Of a DNA stretch of 64,000 bases, positions 8,792 to 18,859 are shown in pieces (the first letter of the stretch is position 1; each line of letters begins with the position of its first letter). The stretch covers positions 32,833 to 96,832 of the forward strand of contig NZ_JADUCM010000020.1 of assembly GCF_016009175.1 (NCBI RefSeq), read 5' to 3'. The notes under the pieces were generated by a model. That model did no database searches and was not told where the DNA came from. It saw only the letters and a program-made list of their open reading frames with translations. The translations under genes and the position numbers were made by a program. Source of the DNA: Pseudomonas alkylphenolica (GTDB lineage: Bacteria; Pseudomonadota; Gammaproteobacteria; Pseudomonadales; Pseudomonadaceae).

Positions 8792-11700
8792 ATGAGCAAC
8801 CAGACAATCCATTTGCCGGCGCAGGACTTCAAGCGCGCCGTGGCCCTGCAGTTCGCCAGCCGCCCCACTCTGCGCCAGGTGCTCGGACGCAAGGCCCTGC
8901 AGCTTCTGGTCGAGCGCCATCCGAGCCTCTCCACTGTCCGGCCACTATTGACCGACGCTGAGCCACTTCGTCTGTTGATTCCTCAGCCTGGGCCGGGAAA
9001 TGCTCAAGCGTCAGCGCCGCTGACTGAGGTTCTGTTGCAGGCCGTACTGGATGGCAAAGCGCTGGATCTGGAGAAGATCCATGATCAACAGCATGGACTG
9101 ACGTTTGTTGAGCCCTACCGCTTCGAAGGCAGTGATGGCTTTGAGTTTATCGCCCTGAAAGGCATCACCGACTCGATCAACGATCTGCTGGCCGAGTTGC
9201 CGTACCACTTCCAGCAAGCCCAGATCGATTACTGGCGTGGCATATCAAGTGTCGGCGTCAGCCGGGATCGCTGGCTGCAGCAGACACTGAAATCGGCACT
9301 GCTGCGCAACTTGCCACTTCAAGGGCTTGGCGACTCGCAAGCGGCCTGCATCTATGGGCTGTTGAAAGGCGGTGACGAGCAGCCCGATGTGTTCACCGTG
9401 GAAGTGCAGCTCGAAGCCAACGGGCAGACCTTCCTGCGCATGCTGCCGAACCTGCTGGTGGTTGGCGAATGGGATGAGCGCACGGTGGTGTTGTGGTGCG
9501 CGCCGTCGAGTGTGGTGAGGGTCTTTGATTCGCTGGACGACTTTGCCTTGGCGCTGCAAAGCGAAATGGCAGGCCGATGCACATTTGGGTCGATGCGCTG
9601 GAACCGTTATCAACTGGAAGGTGACCCCTTCTCCCAGCAAGCTGCGTTGCTGCTCAATATCATGCTGGAGAACCTGCAGCGCCTGCATGGTTCGCGGCAG
9701 GCCGGCGTTGCGGATATGGAGGCGTTGTACGGTGCGCTGACTGACCCGGCGCAATGGTTTATCGAAGGGTATGTGGCCAGCGGTGATGCGAACGTTGCGG
9801 TACCGCCGGGCTTAATGAACGCTTTGGCGGAGGACAGTTTTGCATACCAGTGTGGGCTCTTCGAGCTTGCCCTGGCCCAGGCGCAATCGAAGGGCAAGGC
9901 TGCACTCGACGATGTGCAGGACCTGCACAGCTATGCCAGCGCTTGTTTGCGCGCGCAACTGCTCAGAGATCATCCGGACGATGCCAATTACTTTCCCGAC
10001 GACCTGAACCTGACGCTTACGCTCGCCAAAGGAACTCCAGGTGGCGCGGGTACAGGTGTCGGCGGCGGCGTGGTCGAGACCCGCAGCATGACCCTCACCC
10101 AGTTCGCCATCGGCAATCTGAGTTCACTGCAAGGCGCAACGTTAACTGCGATCGAGCACCGCAACGAACAGCTGATCATGGACTGGATGAACGTTGACTA
10201 TGTCCGTTCGCTGGTCGAGAAGGTCGATATTGGCGGCCATTATCCGGGGTATGTCGCACAGCAACTGGATGACCCGGCCACCCGCGAACAACGGGTGAGT
10301 TGCTTTGCCCGGGAATGGCGCTGTTCGCTGCTGTTCAGCGCGCTGACCGCTAAATTGGGCGGAACGCTCAGTGAGGCAGGTCTGCAGTGTGTGGTCGACT
10401 ACTGCGGCCATCATGTCGACCGGGCATTGCCAGGCATCATGTTGATGCCGCTGGCGTTCGGTCGTGTACCGGCAGACCGTGAACCTGATCAGGTCAGTGG
10501 CATGTATGTACTGTTTTCGACGGAGCCGGAGACCGTGCTGCTCTACCGCCCGCTGTACAGCGCTGCTGCATTGAAGGAATTCACCAGCCTTGCAGCGATG
10601 ATGGAGGCGATTCGTCAGCCCGGCACACTGCAGGACAGCATCCTCGAGTGGCTGAAGCCGCAAGCGCGAAGCATCTACGATCAAGGAGGATTCAGTGAAC
10701 CGCATCTGGGGTTGCCCATCGTGGATACCCAGTTGTTGCCTGAGCCGGTGAAGCCGGCAAGTTTCTTTGCGCAGTTCTGGCAATTCGATGTCGATGCCAA
10801 GCTCTACATGGCTAACCGTGATTTGCTGGTTGAGCTGGCTGATCGTCAGTCGGTTTCCAGCGCCGAAAGCCATTGGGCTTTGCTTGTGCAAGGTGCCTGG
10901 TTGCTGTTTGACGTCGCCACCTTGTTGTTGCGTGGACCTGTGGCCAGCGTGGCCTGGCTGGTACAGGTCATCAAAGGCTTGGAATCTGATGTGAGAGCAC
11001 TCAACCGAGGCAGCGAATTTGAGCGATCGGCGGCTGTGGTTGATTTGATCCTGAACCTTGGCATGGCCATGTTCCACGCCCGCTTGCCGAAAGGGGACGC
11101 GGTGGCGACACGAAGTTTGCCCGATGCAGTTGTATTTGACGGTCTGCCGCCTGGGCCTGGCCCGGTAAGCGCTGCCCAGGCGCCTGTGATGGGAAAACAA
11201 GGCTTGCCAGGCTCGCTCGCCGAGCGCCCCGGTTTGCAGCTGGATTTTACCTGGCGTGGCAGACAAGGGTTCAACGTACTCCCGACGGAGCAACGCAAGG
11301 CGCTGCAAGGACTGCGCTCCAGCGTGTCCCTAAATGGCGTTGAGGCACTTGAGTCCGGGCCTGAACGCGGTTTGTACCGGATCGGTACGGATCATTACGC
11401 CAGCCTGGTTGGCGACGCTTACCTTGTGGAGGTGTCTGATCAAGGTGTACAGGTTCTAGGCGCTGAAGGGAAAAAAGGTCCCTGGCTGCATTACCGCCAT
11501 GGACTCTGGCGTGTCGAAGCGGGCTTGCGATTGCTTGGAGGGGGACCGAAGCGACGGGCGGACCTGCTCCGGGAAGAAAACCAGAAAGAGTTCTTGCAGC
11601 TCAAAGCGCAGGAGAAGGCCCTTAATATCGAGAGTAACCGCGCCGGGGAGAGTTTCGGCCTGAGCAAATCCACCTGGGACGACCGGCAAAGTCATGTGGA

Positions 11701-13498
11701 CAAGCTCAAAGCCCAGCGGGACAAAGTACCCGAGAACCCTGCAGGCCTTACCCTGATTCAGGCGTTTGACGAAAAAATCAAGATTGCTCGCGCCGATGTT
11801 ATTCGAGCCAAGTACCAGGTGATGGCAGATCTGAAAGTGATGCTTGAGGTGGACCTGAAGCTGGATCAGCTCTTGAGCCAGATGGTCCAGCCCAGGTTCG
11901 CCCGACAGGAATTGATGCCCGCCATCAAAATTCATCGAAGCGCGGTGCGTCAGCAACTCATCGATAGCGCTATTGCGTTTTATAACGATACATCAGTAAC
12001 CATCAATGACATCGATGTGAAAGAGCTCATCGACGAGATGGTGGCGCGTCCAATCAGTGACACTGAACTGGAACACTATGACTATGTCCGGTCTCTGGTT
12101 GAGGAAGTTGTCACCAAGCAATTCGATCTAGTCTGGATATCGAAGCATCTGGACAGGCTGCTGGCAGAAGCACTCAAAGATGACGATATCGTTTTCAAGG
12201 ATGAAGGCGGCGAGCGACAGGACAAACAGGTCTTGCTCGAGGATTACATCATAAGCCGCCAGGTCAGTTTTACCGAGCTCCAGATGGTTTTGCTCGAAGA
12301 CCTGGCTGAGTTGAGCCTGAATCGCAGAGCCGGAGACGATGAAGAAACGCTCATCCACTATCACGCACAGTTGTGGAACGAGGCACTGAAAAGTGCTGGA
12401 AGCGAGCATGGCAAATTGGCGGTGATCGAGGTGCCAGCAGCGCAGCGGCTCGAGCTGCTGAGCGAGGTCCTGGACAGTTACAAGGCTGCCCAGGGGCATG
12501 CAGTGTTGTTCGCCGAGTCAGGTGATGAGGTGATCCAGACGGGTCCCCTTAACGATTACCTGAAGGTGCTGGACACCTTGATTGACTCGGCGCAGGAAGA
12601 AATGGCCATGGCCATTCGCGAATCTGAGCTTTTCGATCCGGTGCAGCTCAAAACACAGGTGTACCGGCGTCGAACGGGCAAACATCAAGTGGTCAAGACA
12701 CACAGCGGGCGCAGTGTCATTGGCGAAGAAGTACAGGTCGATGGTCACGATGTCGTGCAGCAAAAGGATTCATCGGGCACTAAAGTCCTCAAGACTTTCC
12801 GCAAGCAGCAGGATGTCTGGGTGGAGGACCTCGAGGAACCTGTCGATGAAAGCCAGCCAAGCGCCAACAGTCATGATGTAGGGGCTGCCAGGTCAATGGC
12901 GCGTAATGCTCTTGGGCAGGTGGAGCCCACGCTAAAACTGGCCCAGCGCTACATCGGAAAGGACGAGCCAATTGGCATGCAGTCGATCGTGGAGGGGCTT
13001 GTCGAGCGGCTCAAGGAGGCTTCCGAGGCGCTGGACAGCACGGGTGTCTCGGCAGAGTTTGGTGCGAAGTTGTCGGATGCCATCGAGCGTCTGGAAAATA
13101 CGCAGCACGACCTGCTGACCAGCTATTACTTGACGACCAGCCACCCAACAGCGACCGGGCTGCGTTTCCTGTTTGAGGAGAAGCAGATCTCCATCCTGCC
13201 AACCACACGCCGGAAAATGCTCTCGGCCAATGACTACCTGGATATTTATGAGGTCCACCGCTTGCCATCCCGGGGTAATACCAGGGGTACCGGCATTTGG
13301 GAGGCGCATTTCCATTATCCGGACGCCGATGTTCCGGCACGCCAGTTTGCCAAAGGCCACCTGAAGATCTGGTCGCAGCGCAAAATTGGCCAGAAAGCAC
13401 AGATGGAAGCCGTGCGTGGTAACTCGCGTGCTTTGCTGGCGGTCTACCGAGGCAACCTGGTATTGAGCGAGGTCGAAGGGATCATTCCGTTCGACTGA
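8792..13498 (+). CDS. Giant dermonecrotic-toxin-domain protein (DUF6543-like)
   Basis: 1568-residue protein that I recognise as a member of the Pseudomonas 'dermonecrotic toxin domain' family. Residues ~1-680 resemble that domain, including YVRSLVEKVDIGGHYPGYVA (~470-490). A hydrophobic stretch (~690-730, WALLVQGAWLLFDVATLLL) could insert into a membrane. A charged coiled-coil region starts near 920, and a long helical part runs to a C-terminal motif AHFHYPDADVPARQFAKGHL (~1508-1527), which recurs in such proteins. No signal peptide is visible, so export would need a dedicated secretion system. GGAG lies 10 bases before the ATG. It ends 5 bases from the convergent deacetylase gene. Target and enzymatic activity are unknown. 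Confidence 0.7.
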   Translation: MSNQTIHLPAQDFKRAVALQFASRPTLRQVLGRKALQLLVERHPSLSTVRPLLTDAEPLRLLIPQPGPGNAQASAPLTEVLLQAVLDGKALDLEKIHDQQHGLTFVEPYRFEGSDGFEFIALKGITDSINDLLAELPYHFQQAQIDYWRGISSVGVSRDRWLQQTLKSALLRNLPLQGLGDSQAACIYGLLKGGDEQPDVFTVEVQLEANGQTFLRMLPNLLVVGEWDERTVVLWCAPSSVVRVFDSLDDFALALQSEMAGRCTFGSMRWNRYQLEGDPFSQQAALLLNIMLENLQRLHGSRQAGVADMEALYGALTDPAQWFIEGYVASGDANVAVPPGLMNALAEDSFAYQCGLFELALAQAQSKGKAALDDVQDLHSYASACLRAQLLRDHPDDANYFPDDLNLTLTLAKGTPGGAGTGVGGGVVETRSMTLTQFAIGNLSSLQGATLTAIEHRNEQLIMDWMNVDYVRSLVEKVDIGGHYPGYVAQQLDDPATREQRVSCFAREWRCSLLFSALTAKLGGTLSEAGLQCVVDYCGHHVDRALPGIMLMPLAFGRVPADREPDQVSGMYVLFSTEPETVLLYRPLYSAAALKEFTSLAAMMEAIRQPGTLQDSILEWLKPQARSIYDQGGFSEPHLGLPIVDTQLLPEPVKPASFFAQFWQFDVDAKLYMANRDLLVELADRQSVSSAESHWALLVQGAWLLFDVATLLLRGPVASVAWLVQVIKGLESDVRALNRGSEFERSAAVVDLILNLGMAMFHARLPKGDAVATRSLPDAVVFDGLPPGPGPVSAAQAPVMGKQGLPGSLAERPGLQLDFTWRGRQGFNVLPTEQRKALQGLRSSVSLNGVEALESGPERGLYRIGTDHYASLVGDAYLVEVSDQGVQVLGAEGKKGPWLHYRHGLWRVEAGLRLLGGGPKRRADLLREENQKEFLQLKAQEKALNIESNRAGESFGLSKSTWDDRQSHVDKLKAQRDKVPENPAGLTLIQAFDEKIKIARADVIRAKYQVMADLKVMLEVDLKLDQLLSQMVQPRFARQELMPAIKIHRSAVRQQLIDSAIAFYNDTSVTINDIDVKELIDEMVARPISDTELEHYDYVRSLVEEVVTKQFDLVWISKHLDRLLAEALKDDDIVFKDEGGERQDKQVLLEDYIISRQVSFTELQMVLLEDLAELSLNRRAGDDEETLIHYHAQLWNEALKSAGSEHGKLAVIEVPAAQRLELLSEVLDSYKAAQGHAVLFAESGDEVIQTGPLNDYLKVLDTLIDSAQEEMAMAIRESELFDPVQLKTQVYRRRTGKHQVVKTHSGRSVIGEEVQVDGHDVVQQKDSSGTKVLKTFRKQQDVWVEDLEEPVDESQPSANSHDVGAARSMARNALGQVEPTLKLAQRYIGKDEPIGMQSIVEGLVERLKEASEALDSTGVSAEFGAKLSDAIERLENTQHDLLTSYYLTTSHPTATGLRFLFEEKQISILPTTRRKMLSANDYLDIYEVHRLPSRGNTRGTGIWEAHFHYPDADVPARQFAKGHLKIWSQRKIGQKAQMEAVRGNSRALLAVYRGNLVLSEVEGIIPFD

Positions 13499-13503
13499 GG
13501 GGC

Positions 13504-14280
13504 TCAACGGTTGCGGTAGACACCGTGGCTGCCATGCGCCGGCATGGCCTGGTTGCTGCGCTCGGCAATCATCTGCTTGAGCGTGATCAGTTCAATGCCC
13601 TGGCTCTTTAGCCGGGGCATTTCTCGTTCCAGCACTTCAAGCGTCTGCGGGTAGGGGTGGCCGATCAAAACGGCTGATCCCTGTTTGCGCGCCAGGTCTA
13701 CACCTTGCTGCAATTGCCCGGCAATGGCCTCGGGTGTGCGCACATCATCCAGGAACACATCCCGCGATACATGCGCGAGACTGATGGCTTGGGCCTTGGC
13801 CGCCGCCACGGTGGCGGCACTGGTGCGGCTGTCGACGAAAAACAGGTGGCGGCGTTGCAGTTCGGCCATCAGCCACGCCATCGGCTCGGCTTGCGAGGTC
13901 ATGAGGCTGCCCATGTGATTGTTGATTCCGGCGGCATACGGCACTTTGGCCAGGGCAGCATCCAGGCGCTGGGCCAACTCCGGCAATGGCGTCCCCGGAT
14001 GCCAGGCGTAGGGGCCGGTGGCCGGGTCCATGGGCATGTGCAGGATCACCGTCTTGCCGGCTTTGTGAGCCTGACGGGCGAAGTCGCTGGCATGCGGGGT
14101 GTCGGGCATGATCGCCATCGTCACCGGGCCGGGCAGGGCCAGGGTACGGTCGTCGCGAGCACTGTTCTGGCCCAGATCGTCGATGATCAGGCTCATGTAC
14201 GCCTTGCTCTGATGGGCGGGCGCCGCCAACGCGGCGCCGCTCACCAGGTACAGCAGCAGGCACAGCAGGTAACGCGTCAC
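13504..14280 (-). CDS. Divergent polysaccharide deacetylase family protein (YibQ-like)
   Basis: 258-residue periplasmic protein with a signal peptide (residues 1-19, cut after GAALAA). It belongs to the divergent polysaccharide deacetylase (YibQ/DUF610) family, marked by LIIDDLGQN (~31-39), HMPMDP (~80) and GINNHMGSLM (~117-126). In E. coli the equivalent gene follows envC. It starts with GTG at 14280, overlapping the stop of the protease gene upstream by four bases (GTGA), so the two are translationally coupled. Substrate and activity of the family are not settled; a role in envelope polysaccharide or peptidoglycan turnover is inferred from context. Confidence 0.85.
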   Translation of the reverse strand: MTRYLLCLLLYLVSGAALAAPAHQSKAYMSLIIDDLGQNSARDDRTLALPGPVTMAIMPDTPHASDFARQAHKAGKTVILHMPMDPATGPYAWHPGTPLPELAQRLDAALAKVPYAAGINNHMGSLMTSQAEPMAWLMAELQRRHLFFVDSRTSAATVAAAKAQAISLAHVSRDVFLDDVRTPEAIAGQLQQGVDLARKQGSAVLIGHPYPQTLEVLEREMPRLKSQGIELITLKQMIAERSNQAMPAHGSHGVYRNR

Positions 14281-15602
14281 TTGCTGTGGGTAATGCTCAG
14301 GCCCTTGAGCAGGCTGATGGCCTGGCTGAGCTGGAAGTCATTGTCCTGCGGGCGCTCCTTGCGCTTGGCAGTGCTGCTGGTTGGACGGTCGGCGCCGCCG
14401 TTGCCGTTGCCCAGGTGTCCTTGCAGGTCGGCTTCCTTGAAGTTTTCGCTGTCCGCTTCGGCGGTCAGCTTGGCCTGGCGCACCTCGATGTCCGGGATAA
14501 TGCCCTGGGCCTGGATCGAACGGCCGTTCGGGGTGTAGTACAACGCGGTGGTGAGCTTGAGGGCGCGATCATTGTTCAGCGGCAACACGGTTTGCACCGA
14601 GCCTTTACCGAAGCTGTCGGTGCCCATCAACACGCCGCGCTTCTGGTCCTGCAGGGCGCCAGCAACAATCTCCGAGGCCGAGGCACTGCCGCCGTTGATC
14701 AGCACCACCAGTGGCACGCCCTCGCTGGCGTCGGCCGGGTCGGCAGAGAAACGCAGTTCGGAGTTGGCGATACGGCCCTTGGTGTAGACGATCAGGCCCT
14801 TGGTCAGGAAGTGGTCGGCCACTTCAACGGCCGATTGCAGCACGCCGCCGGGGTTGTTACGCAGGTCCAGGACCAGGCCGCGCAGTTTCTTGCCGTTGTC
14901 CTTGCGCAGCTTGGCCAGGGCCTTGCCAACTTCTTCGCCGGTTTTAACCTGGAACTGGGTGATGCGGATGTAACCGTAGCCGTCTTCAAGCAGCTGGCTC
15001 TTGACGCTCTTGACCTGGATGACCGCACGGGCCAGGGTCACGTCGAAGGGCGTGCCGCCGTCGCGTACCAGGGTCAGGGTGATCTTCTCGCCGATCTTGC
15101 CGCGCATTTTGTCGACCGCTTCGGTCATGGTCTGGCCGCGGGTCGGCTGGCCGTTGATCTTGACGATCAGGTCGCCGGCCTCGATACCGGCGCGGGTGGC
15201 GGGGGTGTCATCGATAGGCGAGACGACTTTGACGAAGCCGTCTTCCATGCCCACTTCGATCCCCAGGCCGCCGAACTCACCACTGGTGCTCTCCTGCAGC
15301 TCCTGGAAGTCTTCCGGGCCCAGGTAGGCGGAATGCGGGTCGAGGTTGCTGAGCATGCCCTTGATGGCATTCTCCAGCAGGGTCTTGTCATCCACAGGCT
15401 CGACATAGGCTGCCTTGATCCGGTCCATGACCTCGGCGAAGGTGCGCAGCTCATCCAGCGGTAGCGGCGCCTTTGCTGGCGCAGAAACCGTCGTGGCCGG
15501 CACCGCAGTTGGCTTGGCAGGCTCGGCCGCACGGGCCAGGGGCGCACCGAGGACCATGGCAATGGTCAGGGCCAGCGAGGTGAGGCGAGGCGAATGCAGC
15601 AT
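14277..15602 (-). CDS. ctpA: S41-family C-terminal processing protease (CtpA-like)
   Basis: 441-residue periplasmic carboxyl-terminal protease. A signal peptide (residues ~1-25) precedes a helical region, a PDZ domain (~100-190, containing GLGIEVGMEDG and AGIEAGDLIVKING) and the S41 catalytic core. The Ser is in NGGSASASEIVAG (~304) and the Lys in DSFGKGSVQT (~330). A basic, low-complexity tail follows (~400-420). Such proteases degrade envelope proteins including peptidoglycan hydrolases. AGGAG lies 10 bases before the ATG. It lies between envC and yibQ, the usual Pseudomonas order. Confidence 0.9.
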   Translation of the reverse strand: MLHSPRLTSLALTIAMVLGAPLARAAEPAKPTAVPATTVSAPAKAPLPLDELRTFAEVMDRIKAAYVEPVDDKTLLENAIKGMLSNLDPHSAYLGPEDFQELQESTSGEFGGLGIEVGMEDGFVKVVSPIDDTPATRAGIEAGDLIVKINGQPTRGQTMTEAVDKMRGKIGEKITLTLVRDGGTPFDVTLARAVIQVKSVKSQLLEDGYGYIRITQFQVKTGEEVGKALAKLRKDNGKKLRGLVLDLRNNPGGVLQSAVEVADHFLTKGLIVYTKGRIANSELRFSADPADASEGVPLVVLINGGSASASEIVAGALQDQKRGVLMGTDSFGKGSVQTVLPLNNDRALKLTTALYYTPNGRSIQAQGIIPDIEVRQAKLTAEADSENFKEADLQGHLGNGNGGADRPTSSTAKRKERPQDNDFQLSQAISLLKGLSITHSK

Positions 15603-15695
15603 GTCGAACGAACTCCTGATCCTGGTAGCGCTCCGGCTGGAGCCTCGGCATAGCCCGATATCGCGCTATGCCGTCAAATAGAGAGTGGCGGGTAC

Positions 15696-16979
15696 CTATC
15701 CCTGGGCACGGCACCATTGTGCGGGGTCGCTTGGGCGACCTTGCTGGCGGATGGCGAAATACAGCCCTGAGTTGTCCTGGCCGCCGCTGTTGCCGACGGT
15801 AGAAATCGCCTCACCGGCCTTGACGACATCCCCGGCGCTCTTGAGCAGGCTCTGATTATGGCCGTACAGGCTCAGGTAACCATTACCATGGTCGAGAATG
15901 ACCAGAAGTCCAGCGCCGCGCAACCAGTCGGCAAACACCACCCGGCCGCCATGTACCGCATGCACCTGGCTGCCTGGCGAGGCGCTGATCATCACACCAT
16001 CCCACTTCGCCCGGGAGTCGTCACCCCGGGTTTCACCAAATCGTGCCAGCAATCGACCATTGACAGGCCATGGAAGTTTTCCGCGGGCTGCAGAAAAAGC
16101 CCCGCCGAAGGTTTCGCCACTGCTTGAAACCAGCGGGCCGGGAATGGCCCTGGGCTTTTTCGGTGCATCGCTGCTGGCCGCCAGGGCTTCGCGCTGGCGC
16201 TGTTTTTCGGCTTCCTGGGCAGCGAGCAAGGCTTTTTGCCGCGCTTCTTCCGCTTCACGGGCCTGACGCGCGAGGGTTTCCTCAATGGTCTTCAGCACCC
16301 GGGTCAGGTCGGCCTGGTCTTGCTCACGGGCCTGCAGCTTCTGGTCACGGGCCTTGACGTCGGTGTTCAGCTTGGCCAGCACCTGCTGGCGCTCGGCGCG
16401 GACTTTTTCCAGTTCCTGGCGCTGGGTATCGAGGGTGCCTTGCTGGGTCAGCAACTGCGCTTGCTGCAGGCTGATGTCCTGCTCGACGTTGGCCAGCTGG
16501 CGCAAGGTTTCGTTGAAATTGCGCAACTGTTCCAGGCGCGCCTGGCTCAGGTAATCGTAATAGGTCAGGGTGCGCGCGAATTTTTCCGGGTTCTGCTGGT
16601 TGAGCAGCAGCTTGAGGTATTCCTCGCGGCCGTTCTGGTAGGCCGAACGGGCCTGGATGGCAATCAGGCGTTGTTGTTCAACGCGGGCGCTCTGGAGTTT
16701 TTTTTTCTCGTGATCAAGGCGCTCCAGCTCGCCCTCGGTCTTTTTTAGTTCTTGTTGCAGGGCCTCCACCTGCTTCTCCAGCTTGCCGATGTCGGTTTCA
16801 GTGCTGCGCAGGTCTTTCTGCACACCGGATTTTTCCTGCTGCAACTGGCCGAGCATTTTTTTCAGCTCGGCAATGTCCTGACGCGTGGCGTCCAGTTGCT
16901 GCTGGGTTTGCGCGCGCTCGTCGGCTAACGCCGGGCTGAGCAGGCAAGTCAAGGCAAGTAGTATCAGGGCGCGAAACAT
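15696..16979 (-). CDS. envC: Murein hydrolase activator EnvC
   Basis: Periplasmic activator of the amidases that split septal peptidoglycan during division. After a signal peptide (residues 1-19) come long Gln/Lys/Glu-rich coiled coils (~20-270) and a C-terminal LytM (M23) domain (~305-425). The domain appears catalytically degenerate: the expected zinc-binding His/Asp pair is replaced by KWDGVMI, although the fold residues ILDHGNGYLSLYGHN remain. That is typical of EnvC activators and unlike active peptidases. It is 93 bases upstream of ctpA. The gpmI terminator lies just upstream, so envC probably has its own promoter near 16980-17030. Confidence 0.92.
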   Translation of the reverse strand: MFRALILLALTCLLSPALADERAQTQQQLDATRQDIAELKKMLGQLQQEKSGVQKDLRSTETDIGKLEKQVEALQQELKKTEGELERLDHEKKKLQSARVEQQRLIAIQARSAYQNGREEYLKLLLNQQNPEKFARTLTYYDYLSQARLEQLRNFNETLRQLANVEQDISLQQAQLLTQQGTLDTQRQELEKVRAERQQVLAKLNTDVKARDQKLQAREQDQADLTRVLKTIEETLARQAREAEEARQKALLAAQEAEKQRQREALAASSDAPKKPRAIPGPLVSSSGETFGGAFSAARGKLPWPVNGRLLARFGETRGDDSRAKWDGVMISASPGSQVHAVHGGRVVFADWLRGAGLLVILDHGNGYLSLYGHNQSLLKSAGDVVKAGEAISTVGNSGGQDNSGLYFAIRQQGRPSDPAQWCRAQG

Positions 16980-17032
16980 GGAGTGGGCGACACCAGGGAT
17001 AGAGACTGGCCTAGTATGCCCGCCGCAGGCGG

Positions 17033-17069
17033 CAAAAAAAACGCCTCAAGGCAACTGCGTTGAGGCGTT
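17033..17069 (-). terminator. Rho-independent terminator after gpmI
   Basis: Stem AACGCCTCAA / TTGAGGCGTT with a 10-base loop. On the minus strand it is followed by a run of eight T. It separates gpmI from envC. Confidence 0.9.
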
Positions 17070-17107
17070 GGTCCGGAAAACCGACCGTTGCGGCCGGTTT
17101 ACGGGCT

Positions 17108-18643
17108 TCAGGCGTCGATCAGAATCGAGGTGCCAGTCATTTCTGCAGGCTTTTCCAGGCCCAGCAGTTTCAGCATGGTCGGCGCCACGTCAGCCAGCAC
17201 ACCGCCTTCGCGAACCTGGACGTTGCGCTTGCCGACATAGATGAACGGCACCGGCTCGGTGGTGTGCGCGGTATGCGCCTGGCCGGTGCAGGCGTCTTCC
17301 ATTTGCTCGACGTTGCCGTGGTCAGCGGTGATCAGGGCTTCGCCACCGACCTTGTCCAGCGCCTCGACGATGCGTCCGACACACAGGTCCAGCGCCTCGA
17401 CGGCTTTGACCGCGGCTTCGAAGACGCCGCTGTGGCCGACCATGTCGCCGTTGGCGTAGTTGACCACGATCACGTCGTAGCGTTGCTGCTCAATGGCTTC
17501 GACGATGCGGTCGGTGACTTCCGGGGCGCTCATCTCTGGCTGCAGGTCGTAGGTGGCGACCTTTGGCGACGGGATCAGGATACGTTCTTCGCCTTCGAAC
17601 GGCTCTTCGCGTCCGCCGGAGAAAAAGAAGGTGACGTGTGCGTACTTCTCGGTTTCAGCAATGCGCAGCTGGGTCTTGCCATTTTTTGCCAGGTATTCGC
17701 CCAGCACGTTGTTGAGGCTGCCCGGTGCAAAGGCGGCCGGGGCCGGGATTTTTGCCGAATACTGGGTCAGGCCGATGTAGGCGGCCAGTTTTGGCAGGCG
17801 GGCGCGAGGGAACTCATTGAAGTCGGCTTCGACGAACACCCGCGACAGTTCGCGGGCACGGTCTGCGCGGAAGTTCATGAAGATCACCGCATCGCCGTCT
17901 TCGACCTGAACCGCATCACCGATGCGCGTGGCCTTGACGAACTCGTCGCTCTCGCCACGTGCGTAGGCGGCTTCGAGGCCGGCCTGGGCGTTGTCGGCGC
18001 TGTACTCGGCGACGCTGTCTACGATCAGGTTGTAGGCCGTCGATACACGGTCCCAACGGTTGTCGCGGTCCATGGCGAAGTAGCGGCCAATCAGACTGGC
18101 GATGCGGCCCTTGCCCAGTTTGGCGAAGGTGGCATCGAGCAGTTCGATGGACGATTGCGCGCTTTTTGGCGGCGTGTCGCGCCCGTCGAGGAAAGCGTGC
18201 AGGTAGATTTTTTCGGCGCCACGCTGGGCGGCCAGTTCGACCATGGCTACCAGGTGGTCCTGGTGGCTGTGCACGCCGCCATCGGACAGCAGGCCGAGGA
18301 TGTGCACGGCTTTGCCGGCACTGGCTGCCTTGTCTACGGCGCCGCAGAGCACGGGATTTTCAAAGAACTCGCCATCCTTGATGGCCTTGGTGACCCGGGT
18401 GAAGTCCTGGTACACCACGCGGCCAGCGCCGAGGTTCATGTGGCCAACCTCGGAGTTGCCCATTTGCCCGTCGGGCAAGCCGACGTCCATGCCGGAGCCG
18501 GAGATCAAGCCGTGCGGCTGGGTAGCGCGCAGGCGGTCGTAAACCGGCGTGTTGGCCGAGTAGATGGCGTTGTATTCGTGGCTTTCGCTGTGACCAAAGC
18601 CATCCAGGATGATCAGGACCAAAGGTTTTGGCGTGCTCGTCAT
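17108..18643 (-). CDS. gpmI: Cofactor-independent phosphoglycerate mutase GpmI
   Basis: Mn-dependent enzyme that interconverts 3- and 2-phosphoglycerate in glycolysis and gluconeogenesis, via an alkaline-phosphatase-like fold. With the ATG at 18643 the protein is 511 residues, the family length. It starts MTSTPKPLVLIILDGFG, with metal ligands in LDGFG and the phosphorylated Ser in QMGNSEVGHMNLGAG (Ser64). C-terminal ligands are in YANGDMVGHSG and ITADHGNVE. A longer start at 18679 adds 12 residues that do not match the family and was rejected. It is terminated by its own hairpin. Confidence 0.95.
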   Translation of the reverse strand: MTSTPKPLVLIILDGFGHSESHEYNAIYSANTPVYDRLRATQPHGLISGSGMDVGLPDGQMGNSEVGHMNLGAGRVVYQDFTRVTKAIKDGEFFENPVLCGAVDKAASAGKAVHILGLLSDGGVHSHQDHLVAMVELAAQRGAEKIYLHAFLDGRDTPPKSAQSSIELLDATFAKLGKGRIASLIGRYFAMDRDNRWDRVSTAYNLIVDSVAEYSADNAQAGLEAAYARGESDEFVKATRIGDAVQVEDGDAVIFMNFRADRARELSRVFVEADFNEFPRARLPKLAAYIGLTQYSAKIPAPAAFAPGSLNNVLGEYLAKNGKTQLRIAETEKYAHVTFFFSGGREEPFEGEERILIPSPKVATYDLQPEMSAPEVTDRIVEAIEQQRYDVIVVNYANGDMVGHSGVFEAAVKAVEALDLCVGRIVEALDKVGGEALITADHGNVEQMEDACTGQAHTAHTTEPVPFIYVGKRNVQVREGGVLADVAPTMLKLLGLEKPAEMTGTSILIDA

Positions 18644-18859
18644 CAATCCCACTCTCGGTTGTTCAGATGATAAAGGCACGCATTTTAGGGCAAATTGGCC
18701 AAGAAAGACGAATTTACCTCACGTGGCAGCGGGCGCCGTCCGACGGGCTGCACGGGGTAAAGAAGAATTGCCGGCAACTAGCCGGTCGGGCGGGCTTTGG
18801 CCGACCTTGGGGGCTGTGTATACTGGCCAACATTTTTAATGGCCTGGAAACACCCTCCG

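Noticed and set aside
17108..18679. Longer gpmI start at 18679
   Set aside because: It adds 12 residues absent from the family; the ATG at 18643 matches the known N-terminus.
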